A DNA stretch of 64,000 nucleotides. Origin: Phytophthora sp. 'mugwort' (Eukaryota > Oomycota > Peronosporomycetes > Peronosporales > Peronosporaceae). This document shows positions 11,157-23,376 of the stretch, one piece after another. The position numbers and the translations under genes were made by a program. The stretch spans positions 2,108,001 through 2,172,000 of the forward strand of contig JAUCEF010000012.1 in assembly GCA_033558025.1 (NCBI GenBank). The letters are read 5' to 3'. The notes below the pieces were generated by a model, which was given only the letters and a program-made list of their open reading frames with translations, ran no database searches and was not told the origin of the DNA. Positions within the stretch are counted from its first letter, which is position 1. Each line of letters starts with the position of its first letter.

Positions 11157-14100
11157 GACCAGCACGAGCACACAGTGGCCATCGACAACCTTGATGTAGA
11201 GGCACGGGTCGAAGGCTGAAACTTGAAAACCGATAGAACACACGAATTCGTCGAAGGTCTCGTTCCATACGCGCGAAGCTTGCTTGAGACCGTAAATCGC
11301 CTTGACCAATTCCAGGCAGTCGAAATCACCATCCAGCTCGACGCCTTCAGGAACCACGCAGAACACCAACTCCTTCATGACGCCGTACAGAAATGCCGTT
11401 ACCACGTCGAGTTGGTCGAGGGGCCAGTCGAAATACTTGGCAATCGCGATGACCATGCGCAGCGTCACGTACTTGACCACGGGCGAGAACGTCTCCGTGT
11501 AGTCGATGCCGTACTTTTGCTTGAAACCCTTGGCCACCAGGCGCGCCTTGTACTTCTCGATCGATCCGTCGGCTTTGCGCTTAATCTTGAACACCCACTT
11601 GGTACCGATGGCGCTTTGCCCGCTGGGCAACTTGGCAGCACGAAACACACCACGAAGTCGCATCGACTTTAACTCAGCACGAATCGCCTTGCGCCAGTGC
11701 AATTGGTCCGGGCCGTTGACCGCTTCTTGGAATGTCGACGGCTCCGATAAGTCCACGGCTGCTTCGACCGCGTTGGCACTTGCACGCCAAAACACAGATG
11801 GAGTCGATTCTTCATCTTGGTCTCCAGACTTTTCTTCTTCATCTGCGTCTGTTCGGTGCGAAGGGGAGTCGTTCGGTGCACTTGCTTCTTCCAGTCCAGG
11901 TCGATGACGCACAGCGCGCGGTCTTCTGGCAGCTTCATCTTCGTCACTCGGGCGGCTCTTGCGCTTCCCTGCCTGTTTGTACTCCGTCTGGCGCGGACCA
12001 TCATCGTCGATGTCGAGCGAGTCGAAGTCCAGGTCGTCGACATCTTCATCAGAAATCGACGGTGAAAATCCAAAGGTTGATTCATCGAAGTTGACATCGC
12101 GACTGATGACCACCTGCCCCGCCTCGATGTCATAAAGTCGATACGCCTTGGACACTTCTTCGTAACCCAGAAACAATCCGGCGCGAGCCTTGGGATCCCA
12201 CTTGAGTCGCTTCTCCTTCGGAGTCAGGATGTACGTCCGACAGCCGAAAACACGCATGTGCTTCACACTCGGCTTGGACTTGTAGACGATCTCGAACGGA
12301 GTCTTGTGCTCGATCTTGGGTGACGGCAGGCGGTTCTTCACATAGATGGCCGTCATCGCCGCCTCAGCCCAGAAACACTTGTCCAGCTTGGCGTGATGCA
12401 ACATGCTGCGGCCGATCGTGACGATAGTTCGGATGGCTCGCTCTGCCGTGCCGTTGGTCTGGTGCGCGTACGGAACCGTGGTTTGCTGCTCGATGCCTTC
12501 GTCTTCGTAAAAATCCTTGAGCGAGTTAGTCGCAAACTCACGAGCTCCGTCGTGCCGCACAAACTTGACCTTCTTGCCGAACTGCGTCTGCACCTTCATG
12601 ATGTATGTCTTGATGCAGTCTTCACTTTCCGACTTGGCACGCAGACAGAAACCCTTCATGCATCCGCTGGCTTCGTCCACGATCAGGAGCAGGTACTTGC
12701 TACCGCCAAGCGAGTTTTTCTCCATGGGTCCGCAGATGTCAAAGTGGAGCAGCTCAAATGTGTCGTAGCGACGCTTGTCACGGTTGCTTGGGAATGGTTT
12801 TTGGACCATTTTGCCTTGCTGGCAACCACGACACACACTTGGTCCACTCGACTTGGAAGGTGCTTTCGCGTCCTTGATCATCTTGGTGTCGACCATCTTG
12901 CGAAGAACCTCGACTGGAGCGTGACCCATACGCGCGTGCAAATCGACCGTCCTTCCACTTGTCGCCGCATTTGCCGATCGCTGAGGTGTGCGAAGCCAGT
13001 AGAGTCCGTCCACGAGATCCGCCGTCGCCACCACTTGATTCGAGTCCTTGCGCGAAACGTGCATCTCAGTGCCGTCAAATACCACTTGGAACTTGCCATG
13101 CTTGTTTATCTGCGGCACTGAAAGCAGATTCTTGCTCATATTTGGCACGTAAAGCGCGTTCTTGATCTCGATCTCGCGCTCGTCGCCGTTAGGCAGGACC
13201 ACTCTTTCCACGATGGTCCCCACACCCTTGATGGCAGCCTTGTTGCCATCGGCCACCGAAAGTTCGCCTTCACTTCGCTCGATTAAATTGGCGAACCTGG
13301 ACTTGTCGTTGCAAATATGGTGCGTGGCACCGCTGTCGACCGCCCACATCCCGGACACATTCTTGTCCGTCGAAACTCCACATTCCAGGGAAACCGCGAA
13401 CGCCACTCGATCGTAGTCGTTGTCGTAGCCGTCGCTGTCGTTTCTCCACTGGATGTTGTTGGCCCCGCGTCCACGGCCGTTGCCGCCGCGTCTTGGCCCT
13501 CTGTTCTCGTCCTTCTGCTTGGTCCAGCACTTGTCAATGACATGCCCCAATTTTCCGCAGTACGTGCATTGGCGAGGCTCACGGTCGGTGTTGAACGCCT
13601 TGGCCGCGTTCTCAGTCTTCACCGTCGCCGTCTTCTCGCCTTGTCGCTTGATGTGCTCGTTCGTGAGCACCTTCACAACGTCTTGCGACCGCAGTTCAGC
13701 GCTGCTCATCTCCAAGTTCAGCACGACGTTCTCGTAGCTCTTGGGGAGGCTGCGCAACAAGCAGATCACCACGTCCTCGTCCTCCATCTTGGCACCGATG
13801 CTGCTGAGCTTGGCGCTGATGTTGAGGACCTCGTTGCAATGATGCAACACATTGCCGCCTTCCGACATCTCCATGCTGAAGAGTTGGCGCTTCAGGTAGA
13901 TGCGTCCAGCCTTCTGCGATCCACCGTACAGCGTCTTCAAGCGCGTCCACGCGATCCATGCTTCCTCGCAGTCATCGACCACATGATGGTAGTCGGCGTC
14001 CATGTGAAGCAACATCAGTCCAGAAGCGATGTTGCTCGACTTGACATACTCGTCCTTGGCCCGGGAGTCCGTAAAGGATGGAGACGTTTCCCGATTCACC

Positions 14101-14234
14101 ACATGCCACGTCGACTTGGTCAGGAACACGCCACGCATGTAGCGGTTCCACGTCGCGTAGTTGTCTCCGTTGAACTTGTCGATGGAGACCTTGGTCGAGA
14201 CGTCTTGGGCAGAGGACATGGTGCTTGGGCTCAT
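11157..14234 (-). pseudogene. Family A Gag-Pol of unit A-r3, N-terminal part (split by B-f1)
   Basis: Codons 1-1026: Gag, protease, integrase and the first part of reverse transcriptase, stopping exactly before the YVDD codons. The matching C-terminal part is 5472-6439. It is otherwise open, with private changes A156V in Gag and E506K next to the first integrase aspartate. Translation from the start at 14234 would run a short way into the B-f1 LTR and stop at 11103, giving a 1043-residue protein with the complete integrase but no catalytic YVDD. Confidence 0.93.
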
Positions 14235-14238
14235 AACC

Positions 14239-14581
14239 TGATAAAGGTGTTGAGGTCTTGAAGCGAGGCTTGGATTGAGCGGAGGGAGTTCTGCACTTGG
14301 GTGCGGGGACCGGAGTGAAGACCACTTGAGCTGAAGAAGGAAGATTCGAAAGTGATTGATTTATCGGAGCTTACACTACCTAGTCTACCACATAGATATG
14401 CAGCCCTGCATCCAATCATTTGGTGCATCCAATCACCAACACTCCGCACTCGTCCAATCATCCTACTCGTCTAATCATCGGTTGCGTAAACAACGTACCG
14501 TAAACATCGCGGGATCGTGTTGGACCGGTTCGGGTTAACCGGTTACTGGTACACAGTACCAAAACCCGGCAACCCTCAATA
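14239..14581 (-). repeat. Family A LTR shared by A-r3 (5') and A-r4 (3')
   Basis: A 343-bp minus-strand LTR with the A-r3 start codon on its left and the A-r4 polypurine tract on its right. No TSD is present. Confidence 0.95.
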
Positions 14582-14588
14582 CGCCCCC

Positions 14589-15951
14589 TCAATGCGAACA
14601 CGCGTGGATTCCGAGGGACGCCGTCAGATCCGTGTGGCGCGGTCCTGGCAGTGCCTTGGTCATGATGTCCGCCAGCATGATAGAAGTCTCGCAGTACTCG
14701 AGCTTGACTTCGCCGCGCTTGACCTCATCACGGATGTGATGGTACTTGATGTCGATGTGCTTGGCGCGACCGTGGTTCACTGGGTTCTTCGTCATCTTGA
14801 TGCACGACTGGTTGTCTTCGCGGATCTTGAGCTCGGGTCCAGTCTCGTTGGCAGCCGCCAAAATCTCGCATAGCAGGCGATGAATCCACTTGCCTTCTTG
14901 GATCGCCAGACTGAGCGCGATGTATTCCGCCTCGCTCGTAGACAGCGAAACACTTGACTGCTTCTTGCTTCCCCAGCTCACTGGCGCACCCATCAGCATG
15001 AACGTGTAGCCGGAAGTCGACTTGCGGTCCGCGAGGTCGCCAGCCCAGTCCGCATCCGAATACCCACGAAAGTCGATCTTGTTGCCTGGCTTGAAACAGA
15101 TTCCATGCGTCTTGGTGCCTTGTAGATAGCGAAAAATGCGCTTGACCGCAACCCAGTGTTCCTCTTGGGGGTTCTCCATGAAGCGCGATACATAGCCTAC
15201 TGCGTACGCGATATCCGGGCGAGTAGCAGTCATCAAGTGCATGAGGGCACCCACAGCTTCGCGAAACGGAGCGTTCACCTTGGTCGCTGCGTCACTTGGA
15301 ACCAGTCGAGTGCTCATGTCTACCGGACTCACCACAGCCTTGCACTCGTCCATACCGAAACGCTTCAGGATATCATCCACATAACGCCGCTGGCACATCG
15401 TCACGCTGCCGTCCGGGCCATCCACCAGCTCGATTCCAAGGACGAACACACACTTGCCACTGTCAGTCATTGCGAAGCGTGTCTTGAGGTCGTTCTTCGT
15501 GCGTGAGATCAGCTCGGGTGAACTTCCGGTGACCAACACATCGTCCACGTAGACCAGCACGAGCACACAGTGGCCATCGACAACCTTGATGTAGAGGCAC
15601 GGGTCGAAGGCTGAAACTTGAAAACCGATAGAACACACGAATTCGTCGAAGGTCTCGTTCCATACGCGCGAAGCTTGCTTGAGACCGTAAATCGCCTTGA
15701 CCAATTCCAGGCAGTCGAAATCACCATCCAGCTCGACGCCTTCAGGAACCACGCAGAACACCAACTCCTTCATGACGCCGTACAGAAATGCCGTTACCAC
15801 GTCGAGTTGGTCGAGGGGCCAGTCGAAATACTTGGCAATCGCGATGACCATGCGCAGCGTCACGTACTTGACCACGGGCGAGAACGTCTCCGTGTAGTCG
15901 ATGCCGTACTTTTGCTTGAAACCCTTGGCCACCAGGCGCGCCTTGTACTTC
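14589..15951 (-). pseudogene. Family A Gag-Pol of unit A-r4, C-terminal part (split by A-f1)
   Basis: Most of the reverse transcriptase (from about residue 894, including the D943 motif and YVDD 1027-1030) and all of RNase H. A-f1 inserted at the SIEK/YKAR junction, leaving TSD ACTTC at 15947-15951. The N-terminal part is 20690-23372; the two sum to 4041 bp after removing one TSD. A1053 replaces E1053, a change seen otherwise only in A-r2, so the 3' halves of these non-adjacent units share descent or conversion. Confidence 0.93.
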
Positions 15952-16055
15952 TATTGAGGGTTGCCGGGTTTTGGTACTGTGTACCAGTAACCGGTTAACC
16001 CGAACCGGTCCAACACGATCCCGCGATGTTTACGGTACGTTGTTTACGCAACCGA

Positions 16056-16122
16056 TGATTAGACGAGTAGGATGATTGGACGAGTGCGGAGTGTTGGTGA
16101 TTGGATGCACCAAATGATTGGA
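16056..16122 (+). promoter_or_regulatory. TGATTGGA repeat cluster in the family A U3
   Basis: Three exact TGATTGGA copies (16073-16080, 16098-16105, 16115-16122) and one TGATTAGA (16056-16063), spaced 17, 25 and 17 bp. Each exact copy contains ATTGG, the reverse of a CCAAT box. They lie 60-120 bp upstream of the predicted initiator, a plausible enhancer position; function is inferred. Confidence 0.45.
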
Positions 16123-16177
16123 TGCAGGGCTGCATATCTATGTGGTAGACTAGGTAGTGTAAGCTCCGATAAATCAA

Positions 16178-16184
16178 TCACTTT
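16178..16184 (+). promoter_or_regulatory. Oomycete initiator (TCACTTT) in the A-f1 5' LTR
   Basis: TCACTTT fits the YCAYTYY oomycete initiator but is followed by CGAATCT rather than the CAWTTT flank present in family B. The 13 bp AATCAATCACTTT are shared exactly with the otherwise unrelated B LTRs. Confidence 0.6.
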
Positions 16185-16294
16185 CGAATCTTCCTTCTTC
16201 AGCTCAAGTGGTCTTCACTCCGGTCCCCGCACCCAAGTGCAGAACTCCCTCCGCTCAATCCAAGCCTCGCTTCAAGACCTCAACACCTTTATCA

Positions 16295-16310
16295 GGTTAT
16301 GAGCCCAAGC
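16295..16310 (+). other. Primer binding site of A-f1, overlapping the start codon
   Basis: GGTTATGAGCCCAAGC follows the LTR with no gap. The same 16 bases occur in family B at the same place. It pairs with the initiator tRNA-Met anticodon arm, and the ATG within it (16299) is the ORF start, so the leading M-S-P-S residues are dictated by tRNA complementarity. Confidence 0.8.
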
Positions 16311-19300
16311 ACCATGTCCTCTGCCCAAGACGTCTCGACCAAGGTCTCCATCGACAAGTTCAACGGAGACAACTACGCGACGTGGAACCGCTACATGCGT
16401 GGCGTGTTCCTGACCAAGTCGACGTGGCATGTGGTGAATCGGGAAACGTCTCCATCCTTTACGGACTCCCGGGCCAAGGACGAGTATGTCAAGTCGAGCA
16501 ACATCGCTTTTGGACTGATGTTGCTTCACATGGACGCCGACTACCATCATGTGGTCGACGACTGCGAGGAAGCATGGATCGCGTGGACGCGCTTGAAGAC
16601 GCTGTACGGTGGATCGCAGAAGGCTGGTCGCATCTACCTAAAGCGACAGCTCTTCAGCATGGAGATGTCGGAAGGCGGCAATGTGTTGCATCATTGCAAC
16701 GAGGTCCTCAACATCAGCGCCAAGCTCAGCAGCATCGGTGCCAAGATGGAGGACGAGGACGTGGCGATCTGCTTGTTGCGCAGCCTCCCCAAGAGCTACG
16801 AGAACGTCGTGCTGAACTTGGAGATGAGCAGCGCTGAACTGCGGTCGCAAGACGTTGTGAAGGTGCTCACGAACGAGCACATCAAGCGACAAGGCGAGAA
16901 GACGGCGACGGTGAAGACTGAGAACGCGGCCAAGGCGTTCAACACCGACCGTGAGCCTCGCCAATGCACGTACTGCGGAAAATTGGGGCATGTCATTGAC
17001 AAGTGCTGGACCAAGCAGAAGGACGAGAACAGAGGGCCAAGACGCGGCGGCAACGGCCGTGGACGCGGGGCCAACAACATCCAGTGGAGAAACGACAGCG
17101 ACGGCTACGACAACGACTACGATCGAGTGGCGTTCGCGGTTTCCCTGGAATGTGGAGTTTCGACGGACAAGAATGTGTCCGGGATGTGGGCGGTCGACAG
17201 CGGCGCAACGCACCATATTTGCAACGACAAGTCCAAGTTCGCCAATTTAATCGAGCGAAGTGAAGGCGAACTTTCGGTGGCCGATGGCAACAAGGCTGCC
17301 ATCAAGGGTGTGGGGACCATCGTGGAAAGAGTGGTCCTGCCTAACGGCGACGAGCGCGAGATCGAGATCAAGAACGCGCTTTACGTGCCAAATATGAGCA
17401 AGAATCTGCTTTCAGTGCCGCAGATAAACAAGCATGGCAAGTTCCAAGTGGTATTTGACGGCACTGAGATGCACGTTTCGCGCAAGGACTCGAATCAAGT
17501 GGTGGCGACGGCGGATCTCGTGGACGGACTCTACTGGCTTCGCACACCTCAGCGATCGGCAAATGCGGCGACAAGTGGAAGGACGGTCGATTTGCACGCG
17601 CGTATGGGTCACGCTCCAGTCGAGGTTTTTCGCAAGATGGTCGACACCAAGATGATCAAGGACGCGAAAGCACCTTCCAAGTCGAGTGGACCAAGTGTGT
17701 GTCGTGGTTGCCAGCAAGGCAAAATGGTCCAAAAACCATTCCCAAGCAACCGTGACAAGCGTCGCTACGACACATTTGAGCTGCTCCACTTTGACATCTG
17801 CGGACCCATGGAGGAAAACTCGCTTGGCGGTAGCAAGTACCTGCTCCTGATCGTGGACGAAGCCAGCGGATGCATGAAGGGTTTCTGTCTGCGTGCCAAG
17901 TCGGAAAGTGAAGACTGCATCAAGACATACATCATGAAGGTGCAGACGCAGTTCGGCAAGAAGGTCAAGTTTGTGCGGCACGACGGAGCTCGTGAGTTTG
18001 CGACTAACTCGCTCAAGGATTTTTACGAAGACGAAGGCATCGAGCAGCAAACCACGGTTCCGTACGCGCACCAGACCAACGGCACGGCAGAGCGAGCCAT
18101 CCGAACTATCGTCACGATCGGCCGCAGCATGTTGCATCACGCCAAGCTGGACAAGTGTTTCTGGGCTGAGGCGGCGATGACGGCCATCTATGTGAAGAAC
18201 CGCCTGCCGTCACCCAAGATCGAGCACAAGACTCCGTTCGAGATCGTCTACAAGTCCAAGCCGAGTGTGAAGCACATGCGTGTTTTCGGCTGTCGGACGT
18301 ACATCCTGACTCCGAAGGAGAAGCGACTCAAGTGGGATCCCAAGGCTCGCGCCGGATTGTTTCTGGGTTACGAAGAAGTGTCCAAGGCGTATCGACTTTA
18401 TGACATCGAGGCGGGGCAGGTGGTCATCAGTCGCGATGTCAACTTCGATGAATCAACCTTTGGATTTTCACCGTCGATTTCTGATGAAGATGTCGACGAC
18501 CTGGACTTCGACTCGCTCGACATCGACGATGATGGTTCGCGCCAGACGGAGTACAAACAGGCAGGGAAGCGCAAGAGCCGCCCGAGTGACGAAGATGAAG
18601 CTGCCAGAAGACCGCGCGCTGTGCGTCATCGACCTGGACTGGAAGAAGCAAGTGCACCGAACGACTCCCCTTCGCACCGAACAGACGCAGATGAAGAAGA
18701 AAAGTCTGGAGACCAAGATGAAGAATCGACTCCATCTGTGTTTTGGCGTGCAAGTGCCAACGCGGTCGAAGCAGCCGTGGACTTATCGGAGCCGTCGACA
18801 TTCCAAGAAGCGGTCAACGGCCCGGACCAATTGCACTGGCGCAAGGCGATTCGTGCTGAGTTAAAGTCGATGCGACTTCGTGGTGTGTTTCGTGCTGCCA
18901 AGTTGCCCAGCGGACAAAGCGCCATCGGTACCAAGTGGGTGTTCAAGATTAAGCGCAAAGCCGACGGATCGATCGAGAAGTACAAGGCGCGCCTGGTGGT
19001 CAAGGGTTTCAAGCAAAAGTACGGCATCGACTACACGGAGACGTTCTCGCCCGTGGTCAAGTACGTGACGCTGCGCATGGTCATCGCGATTGCCAAGTAT
19101 TTCGACTGGCCCCTCGACCAACTCGACGTGGTAACGGCATTTCTGTACGGCGTCATGAAGGAGTTGGTGTTCTGCGTGGTTCCTGAAGGCGTCGAGCTGG
19201 ATGGTGATTTCGACTGCCTGGAATTGGTGAAGGCGATTTACGGTCTCAAGCAAGCTTCGCGCGTATGGAACGAGACCTTCGACGAATTCGTGTGTTCTAT

Positions 19301-20339
19301 CGGTTTTCAAGTTTCAGCCTTCGACCCGTGCCTCTACATCAAGGTTGTCGATGGCCACTGTGTGCTCGTGCTGGTCTACGTGGACGATGTGTTGGTCACC
19401 GGAAGTTCACCCGAGCTGATCTCACGCACGAAGACCGACCTCAAGACACGCTTCGAGATGACCGACAGCGGCAAGTGTGTGTTCGTCCTTGGAATCGAGC
19501 TGGTGGATGGCCCGGACGGCAGCGTGACGATGTGCCAGCGGCGTTATGTGGATGATATCCTGAAGCGTTTCGGTATGGACGAGTGCAAGGCTGTGGTGAG
19601 TCCGGTAGACATGAGCACTCGACTGGTTCCAAGTGACGCAGCGACCAAGGTGAACGCTCCGTTTCGCGAAGCTGTGGGTGCCCTCATGCACTTGATGACT
19701 GCTACTCGCCCGGATATCGCGTACGCAGTAGGCTATGTATCGCGCTTCATGGAGAACCCCCAAGAGGAACACTGGGTTGCGGTCAAGCGCATTTTTCGCT
19801 ATCTACAAGGCACCAAGACGCATGGAATCTGTTTCAAGCCAGGCAACAAGATCGACTTTCGTGGGTATTCGGATGCGGACTGGGCTGGCGACCTCGCGGA
19901 CCGCAAGTCGACTTCCGGCTACACGTTCATGATGATGGGTGCGCCAGTGAGCTGGGGAAGCAAGAAGCAGTCAAGTGTTTCGCTGTCTACGAGCGAGGCG
20001 GAATACATCGCGCTCAGTCTGGCGATCCAAGAAGGCAAGTGGATTCATCGCCTGCTATGCGAGATTTTGGCGGCTGCCAACGAGACTGGACCCGAGCTCA
20101 AGATCCGCGAAGACAACCAGTCGTGCATCAAGATGACGAAGAACCCAGTGAACCACGGTCGCGCCAAGCACATCGACATCAAGTACCATCACATCCGTGA
20201 TGAGGTCAAGCGCGGCGAAGTCAAGCTCGAGTACTGCGAGACTTCTATCATGCTGGCGGACATCATGACCAAGGCACTGCCAGGACCGCGCCACACGGAT
20301 CTGACGGCGTCCCTCGGTATCCACGCGTGTTCGCATTGA
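16299..20339 (+). CDS. Family A Copia Gag-Pol polyprotein (A-f1, intact)
   Basis: A single 1346-residue polyprotein with Ty1/copia domain order. Gag fills about residues 1-240 and ends in a CCHC zinc knuckle (C223, C226, H231, C236). The aspartic protease has its active site at D300-S-G. A pre-integrase HHCC finger (H433, H438, C468, C471) precedes the integrase core with D499, D562 and E598 (35 residues between the last two). An acidic linker (about 720-815) joins it to reverse transcriptase (D943; YVDD 1027-1030) and RNase H (D1192/D1194, E1233/E1235, D1272). There is no frameshift between gag and pol, so the Gag excess usually needed for particles must arise otherwise. The start is in the primer site; M6 is an alternative. 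The TGA lies in the polypurine tract. Differences from array units include S71F, R313K, L444F, P747S, A901V, N1046T and L1212M. Confidence 0.96.
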   Translation: MSPSTMSSAQDVSTKVSIDKFNGDNYATWNRYMRGVFLTKSTWHVVNRETSPSFTDSRAKDEYVKSSNIAFGLMLLHMDADYHHVVDDCEEAWIAWTRLKTLYGGSQKAGRIYLKRQLFSMEMSEGGNVLHHCNEVLNISAKLSSIGAKMEDEDVAICLLRSLPKSYENVVLNLEMSSAELRSQDVVKVLTNEHIKRQGEKTATVKTENAAKAFNTDREPRQCTYCGKLGHVIDKCWTKQKDENRGPRRGGNGRGRGANNIQWRNDSDGYDNDYDRVAFAVSLECGVSTDKNVSGMWAVDSGATHHICNDKSKFANLIERSEGELSVADGNKAAIKGVGTIVERVVLPNGDEREIEIKNALYVPNMSKNLLSVPQINKHGKFQVVFDGTEMHVSRKDSNQVVATADLVDGLYWLRTPQRSANAATSGRTVDLHARMGHAPVEVFRKMVDTKMIKDAKAPSKSSGPSVCRGCQQGKMVQKPFPSNRDKRRYDTFELLHFDICGPMEENSLGGSKYLLLIVDEASGCMKGFCLRAKSESEDCIKTYIMKVQTQFGKKVKFVRHDGAREFATNSLKDFYEDEGIEQQTTVPYAHQTNGTAERAIRTIVTIGRSMLHHAKLDKCFWAEAAMTAIYVKNRLPSPKIEHKTPFEIVYKSKPSVKHMRVFGCRTYILTPKEKRLKWDPKARAGLFLGYEEVSKAYRLYDIEAGQVVISRDVNFDESTFGFSPSISDEDVDDLDFDSLDIDDDGSRQTEYKQAGKRKSRPSDEDEAARRPRAVRHRPGLEEASAPNDSPSHRTDADEEEKSGDQDEESTPSVFWRASANAVEAAVDLSEPSTFQEAVNGPDQLHWRKAIRAELKSMRLRGVFRAAKLPSGQSAIGTKWVFKIKRKADGSIEKYKARLVVKGFKQKYGIDYTETFSPVVKYVTLRMVIAIAKYFDWPLDQLDVVTAFLYGVMKELVFCVVPEGVELDGDFDCLELVKAIYGLKQASRVWNETFDEFVCSIGFQVSAFDPCLYIKVVDGHCVLVLVYVDDVLVTGSSPELISRTKTDLKTRFEMTDSGKCVFVLGIELVDGPDGSVTMCQRRYVDDILKRFGMDECKAVVSPVDMSTRLVPSDAATKVNAPFREAVGALMHLMTATRPDIAYAVGYVSRFMENPQEEHWVAVKRIFRYLQGTKTHGICFKPGNKIDFRGYSDADWAGDLADRKSTSGYTFMMMGAPVSWGSKKQSSVSLSTSEAEYIALSLAIQEGKWIHRLLCEILAAANETGPELKIREDNQSCIKMTKNPVNHGRAKHIDIKYHHIRDEVKRGEVKLEYCETSIMLADIMTKALPGPRHTDLTASLGIHACSH

Positions 20340-20346
20340 GGGGGCG
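20337..20346 (+). other. Polypurine tract of A-f1, containing the stop codon
   Basis: TGAGGGGGCG directly precedes the 3' LTR and should prime plus-strand DNA synthesis. Its first three bases are the Gag-Pol stop codon. The same arrangement is seen in every family A copy whose 3' end is present. Confidence 0.8.
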
Positions 20347-20689
20347 TATTGAGGGTTGCCAGGTTTTGGTACTGTGTACCAGTAACCGGTTAACCCGAAC
20401 CGGTCCAACACGATCCCGCGATGTTTACGGTACGTTGTTTACGCAACCGATGATTAGACGAGTAGGATGATTGGACGAGTGCGGAGTGTTGGTGATTGGA
20501 TGCACCAAATGATTGGATGCAGGGCTGCATATCTATGTGGTAGACTAGGTAGTGTAAGCTCCGATAAATCAATCACTTTCGAATCTTCCTTCTTCAGCTC
20601 AAGTGGTCTTCACTCCGGTCCCCGCACCCAAGTGCAGAACTCCCTCCGCTCAATCCAAGCCTCGCTTCAAGACCTCAACACCTTTATCA
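20347..20689 (+). repeat. 3' LTR of A-f1
   Basis: A 343-bp LTR followed directly by TSD ACTTC (20690-20694). It has GCCAGG near its start, like the A-f2 LTRs, where the A-f1 5' LTR and the array LTRs have GCCGGG. Confidence 0.95.
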
Positions 20690-23372
20690 ACTTCTCGATC
20701 GATCCGTCGGCTTTGCGCTTAATCTTGAACACCCACTTGGTACCGATGGCGCTTTGCCCGCTGGGCAACTTGGCAGCACGAAACACACCACGAAGTCGCA
20801 TCGACTTTAACTCAGCACGAATCGCCTTGCGCCAGTGCAATTGGTCCGGGCCGTTGACCGCTTCTTGGAATGTCGACGGCTCCGATAAGTCCACGGCTGC
20901 TTCGACCGCGTTGGCACTTGCACGCCAAAACACAGATGGAGTCGATTCTTCATCTTGGTCTCCAGACTTTTCTTCTTCATCTGCGTCTGTTCGGTGCGAA
21001 GGGGAGTCGTTCGGTGCACTTGCTTCTTCCAGTCCAGGTCGATGACGCACAGCGCGCGGTCTTCTGGCAGCTTCATCTTCGTCACTCGGGCGGCTCTTGC
21101 GCTTCCCTGCCTGTTTGTACTCCGTCTGGCGCGGACCATCATCGTCGATGTCGAGCGAGTCGAAGTCCAGGTCGTCGACATCTTCATCAGAAATCGACGG
21201 TGAAAATCCAAAGGTTGATTCATCGAAGTTGACATCGCGACTGATGACCACCTGCCCCGCCTCGATGTCATAAAGTCGATACGCCTTGGACACTTCTTCG
21301 TAACCCAGAAACAATCCGGCGCGAGCCTTGGGATCCCACTTGAGTCGCTTCTCCTTCGGAGTCAGGATGTACGTCCGACAGCCGAAAACACGCATGTGCT
21401 TCACACTCGGCTTGGACTTGTAGACGATCTCGAACGGAGTCTTGTGCTCGATCTTGGGTGACGGCAGGCGGTTCTTCACATAGATGGCCGTCATCGCCGC
21501 CTCAGCCCAGAAACACTTGTCCAGCTTGGCGTGATGCAACATGCTGCGGCCGATCGTGACGATAGTTCGGATGGCTCGCTCTGCCGTGCCGTTGGTCTGG
21601 TGCGCGTACGGAACCGTGGTTTGCTGCTCGATGCCTTCGTCTTCGTAAAAATCCTTGAGCGAGTTAGTCGCAAACTCACGAGCTCCGTCGTGCCGCACAA
21701 ACTTGACCTTCTTGCCGAACTGCGTCTGCACCTTCATGATGTATGTCTTGATGCAGTCTTCACTTTCCGACTTGGCACGCAGACAGAAACCCTTCATGCA
21801 TCCGCTGGCTTCGTCCACGATCAGGAGCAGGTACTTGCTACCGCCAAGCGAGTTTTCCTCCATGGGTCCGCAGATGTCAAAGTGGAGCAGCTCAAATGTG
21901 TCGTAGCGACGCTTGTCACGGTTGCTTGGGAATGGTTTTTGGACCATTTTGCCTTGCTGGCAACCACGACACAGACTTGGTCCGCTCGACTTGGAAGGTG
22001 CTTTCGCGTCCTTGATCATCTTGGTGTCGACCATCTTGCGAAGAACCTCGACTGGAGCGTGACCCATACGCGCGTGCAAATCGACCGTCCTTCCACTTGT
22101 CGCCGCATTTGCCGATCGCTGAGGTGTGCGAAGCCAGTAGAGTCCGTCCACGAGATCCGCCGTCGCCACCACTTGATTCGAGTCCTTGCGCGAAACGTGC
22201 ATCTCAGTGCCGTCAAATACCACTTGGAACTTGCCATGCTTGTTTATCTGCGGCACTGAAAGCAGATTCTTGCTCATATTTGGCACGTAAAGCGCGTTCT
22301 TGATCTCGATCTCGCGCTCGTCGCCGTTAGGCAGGACCACTCTTTCCACGATGGTCCCCACACCCTTGATGGCAGCCTTGTTGCCATCGGCCACCGAAAG
22401 TTCGCCTTCACTTCGCTCGATTAAATTGGCGAACCTGGACTTGTCGTTGCAAATATGGTGCGTGGCACCGCTGTCGACCGCCCACATCCCGGACACATTC
22501 TTGTCCGTCGAAACTCCACATTCCAGGGAAACCGCGAACGCCACTCGATCGTAGTCGTTGTCGTAGCCGTCGCTGTCGTTTCTCCACTGGATGTTGTTGG
22601 CCCCGCGTCCACGGCCGTTGCCGCCGCGTCTTGGCCCTCTGTTCTCGTCCTTCTGCTTGGTCCAGCACTTGTCAATGACATGCCCCAATTTTCCGCAGTA
22701 CGTGCATTGGCGAGGCTCACGGTCGGTGTTGAACGCCTTGGCCGCGTTCTCAGTCTTCACCGTCGCCGTCTTCTCGCCTTGTCGCTTGATGTGCTCGTTC
22801 GTGAGCACCTTCACAACGTCTTGCGACCGCAGTTCAGCGCTGCTCATCTCCAAGTTCAGCACGACGTTCTCGTAGCTCTTGGGGAGGCTGCGCAACAAGC
22901 AGATCGCCACGTCCTCGTCCTCCATCTTGGCACCGATGCTGCTGAGCTTGGCGCTGATGTTGAGGACCTCGTTGCAATGATGCAACACATTGCCGCCTTC
23001 CGACATCTCCATGCTGAAGAGTTGGCGCTTCAGGTAGATGCGTCCAGCCTTCTGCGATCCACCGTACAGCGTCTTCAAGCGCGTCCACGCGATCCATGCT
23101 TCCTCGCAGTCATCGACCACATGATGGTAGTCGGCGTCCATGTGAAGCAACATCAGTCCAGAAGCGATGTTGCTCGACTTGACATACTCGTCCTTGGCCC
23201 GGGAGTCCGTAAAGGATGGAGACGTTTCCCGATTCACCACATGCCACGTCGACTTGGTCAGGAACACGCCACGCATGTAGCGGTTCCACGTCGCGTAGTT
23301 GTCTCCGTTGAACTTGTCGATGGAGACCTTGGTCGAGACGTCTTGGGCAGAGGACATGGTGCTTGGGCTCAT
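20690..23372 (-). pseudogene. Family A Gag-Pol of unit A-r4, N-terminal part (split by A-f1)
   Basis: Codons 1-894, from the start at 23372 through Gag, protease, integrase and the acidic linker into the first strands of reverse transcriptase. The reading frame then enters the antisense of the A-f1 3' LTR and stops at 20667, so a 901-residue product is possible. Apart from the insertion it is open. A private V467L change lies beside C468 of the HHCC finger. The rest of the unit is at 14589-15951. Confidence 0.93.
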
Positions 23373-23376
23373 AACC

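Larger units (their letters stand above)
15952..16294 (+). repeat. 5' LTR of A-f1
   Basis: Starts TATTGAGG and ends TTTATCA; the ends are fixed by the TSD and the adjoining primer site. U3 has a GGTAC-TGT-GTACC hairpin (15973-15985), two ACCGGT sites (15990, 16004) and TGATTGGA repeats. The initiator near 16178 predicts an R-U5 of about 116 nt. Confidence 0.95.
15952..20689 (+). mobile_element. A-f1, intact family A Copia element inserted in A-r4
   Basis: A 4738-bp element with LTRs of 343 bp at both ends, TSD ACTTC at 15947-15951 and 20690-20694, and one uninterrupted ORF. It is the best complete reference copy of family A in the window. It lies in inverse orientation inside its own family. 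The LTR pair differs at one position seen by eye (15966 G, 20361 A). Confidence 0.96.

Noticed and set aside
16056..16122. TGATTGGA repeats as a CRISPR-like array
   Set aside because: The units are 8 bp with unequal short spacers inside a eukaryotic LTR, with no cas genes.
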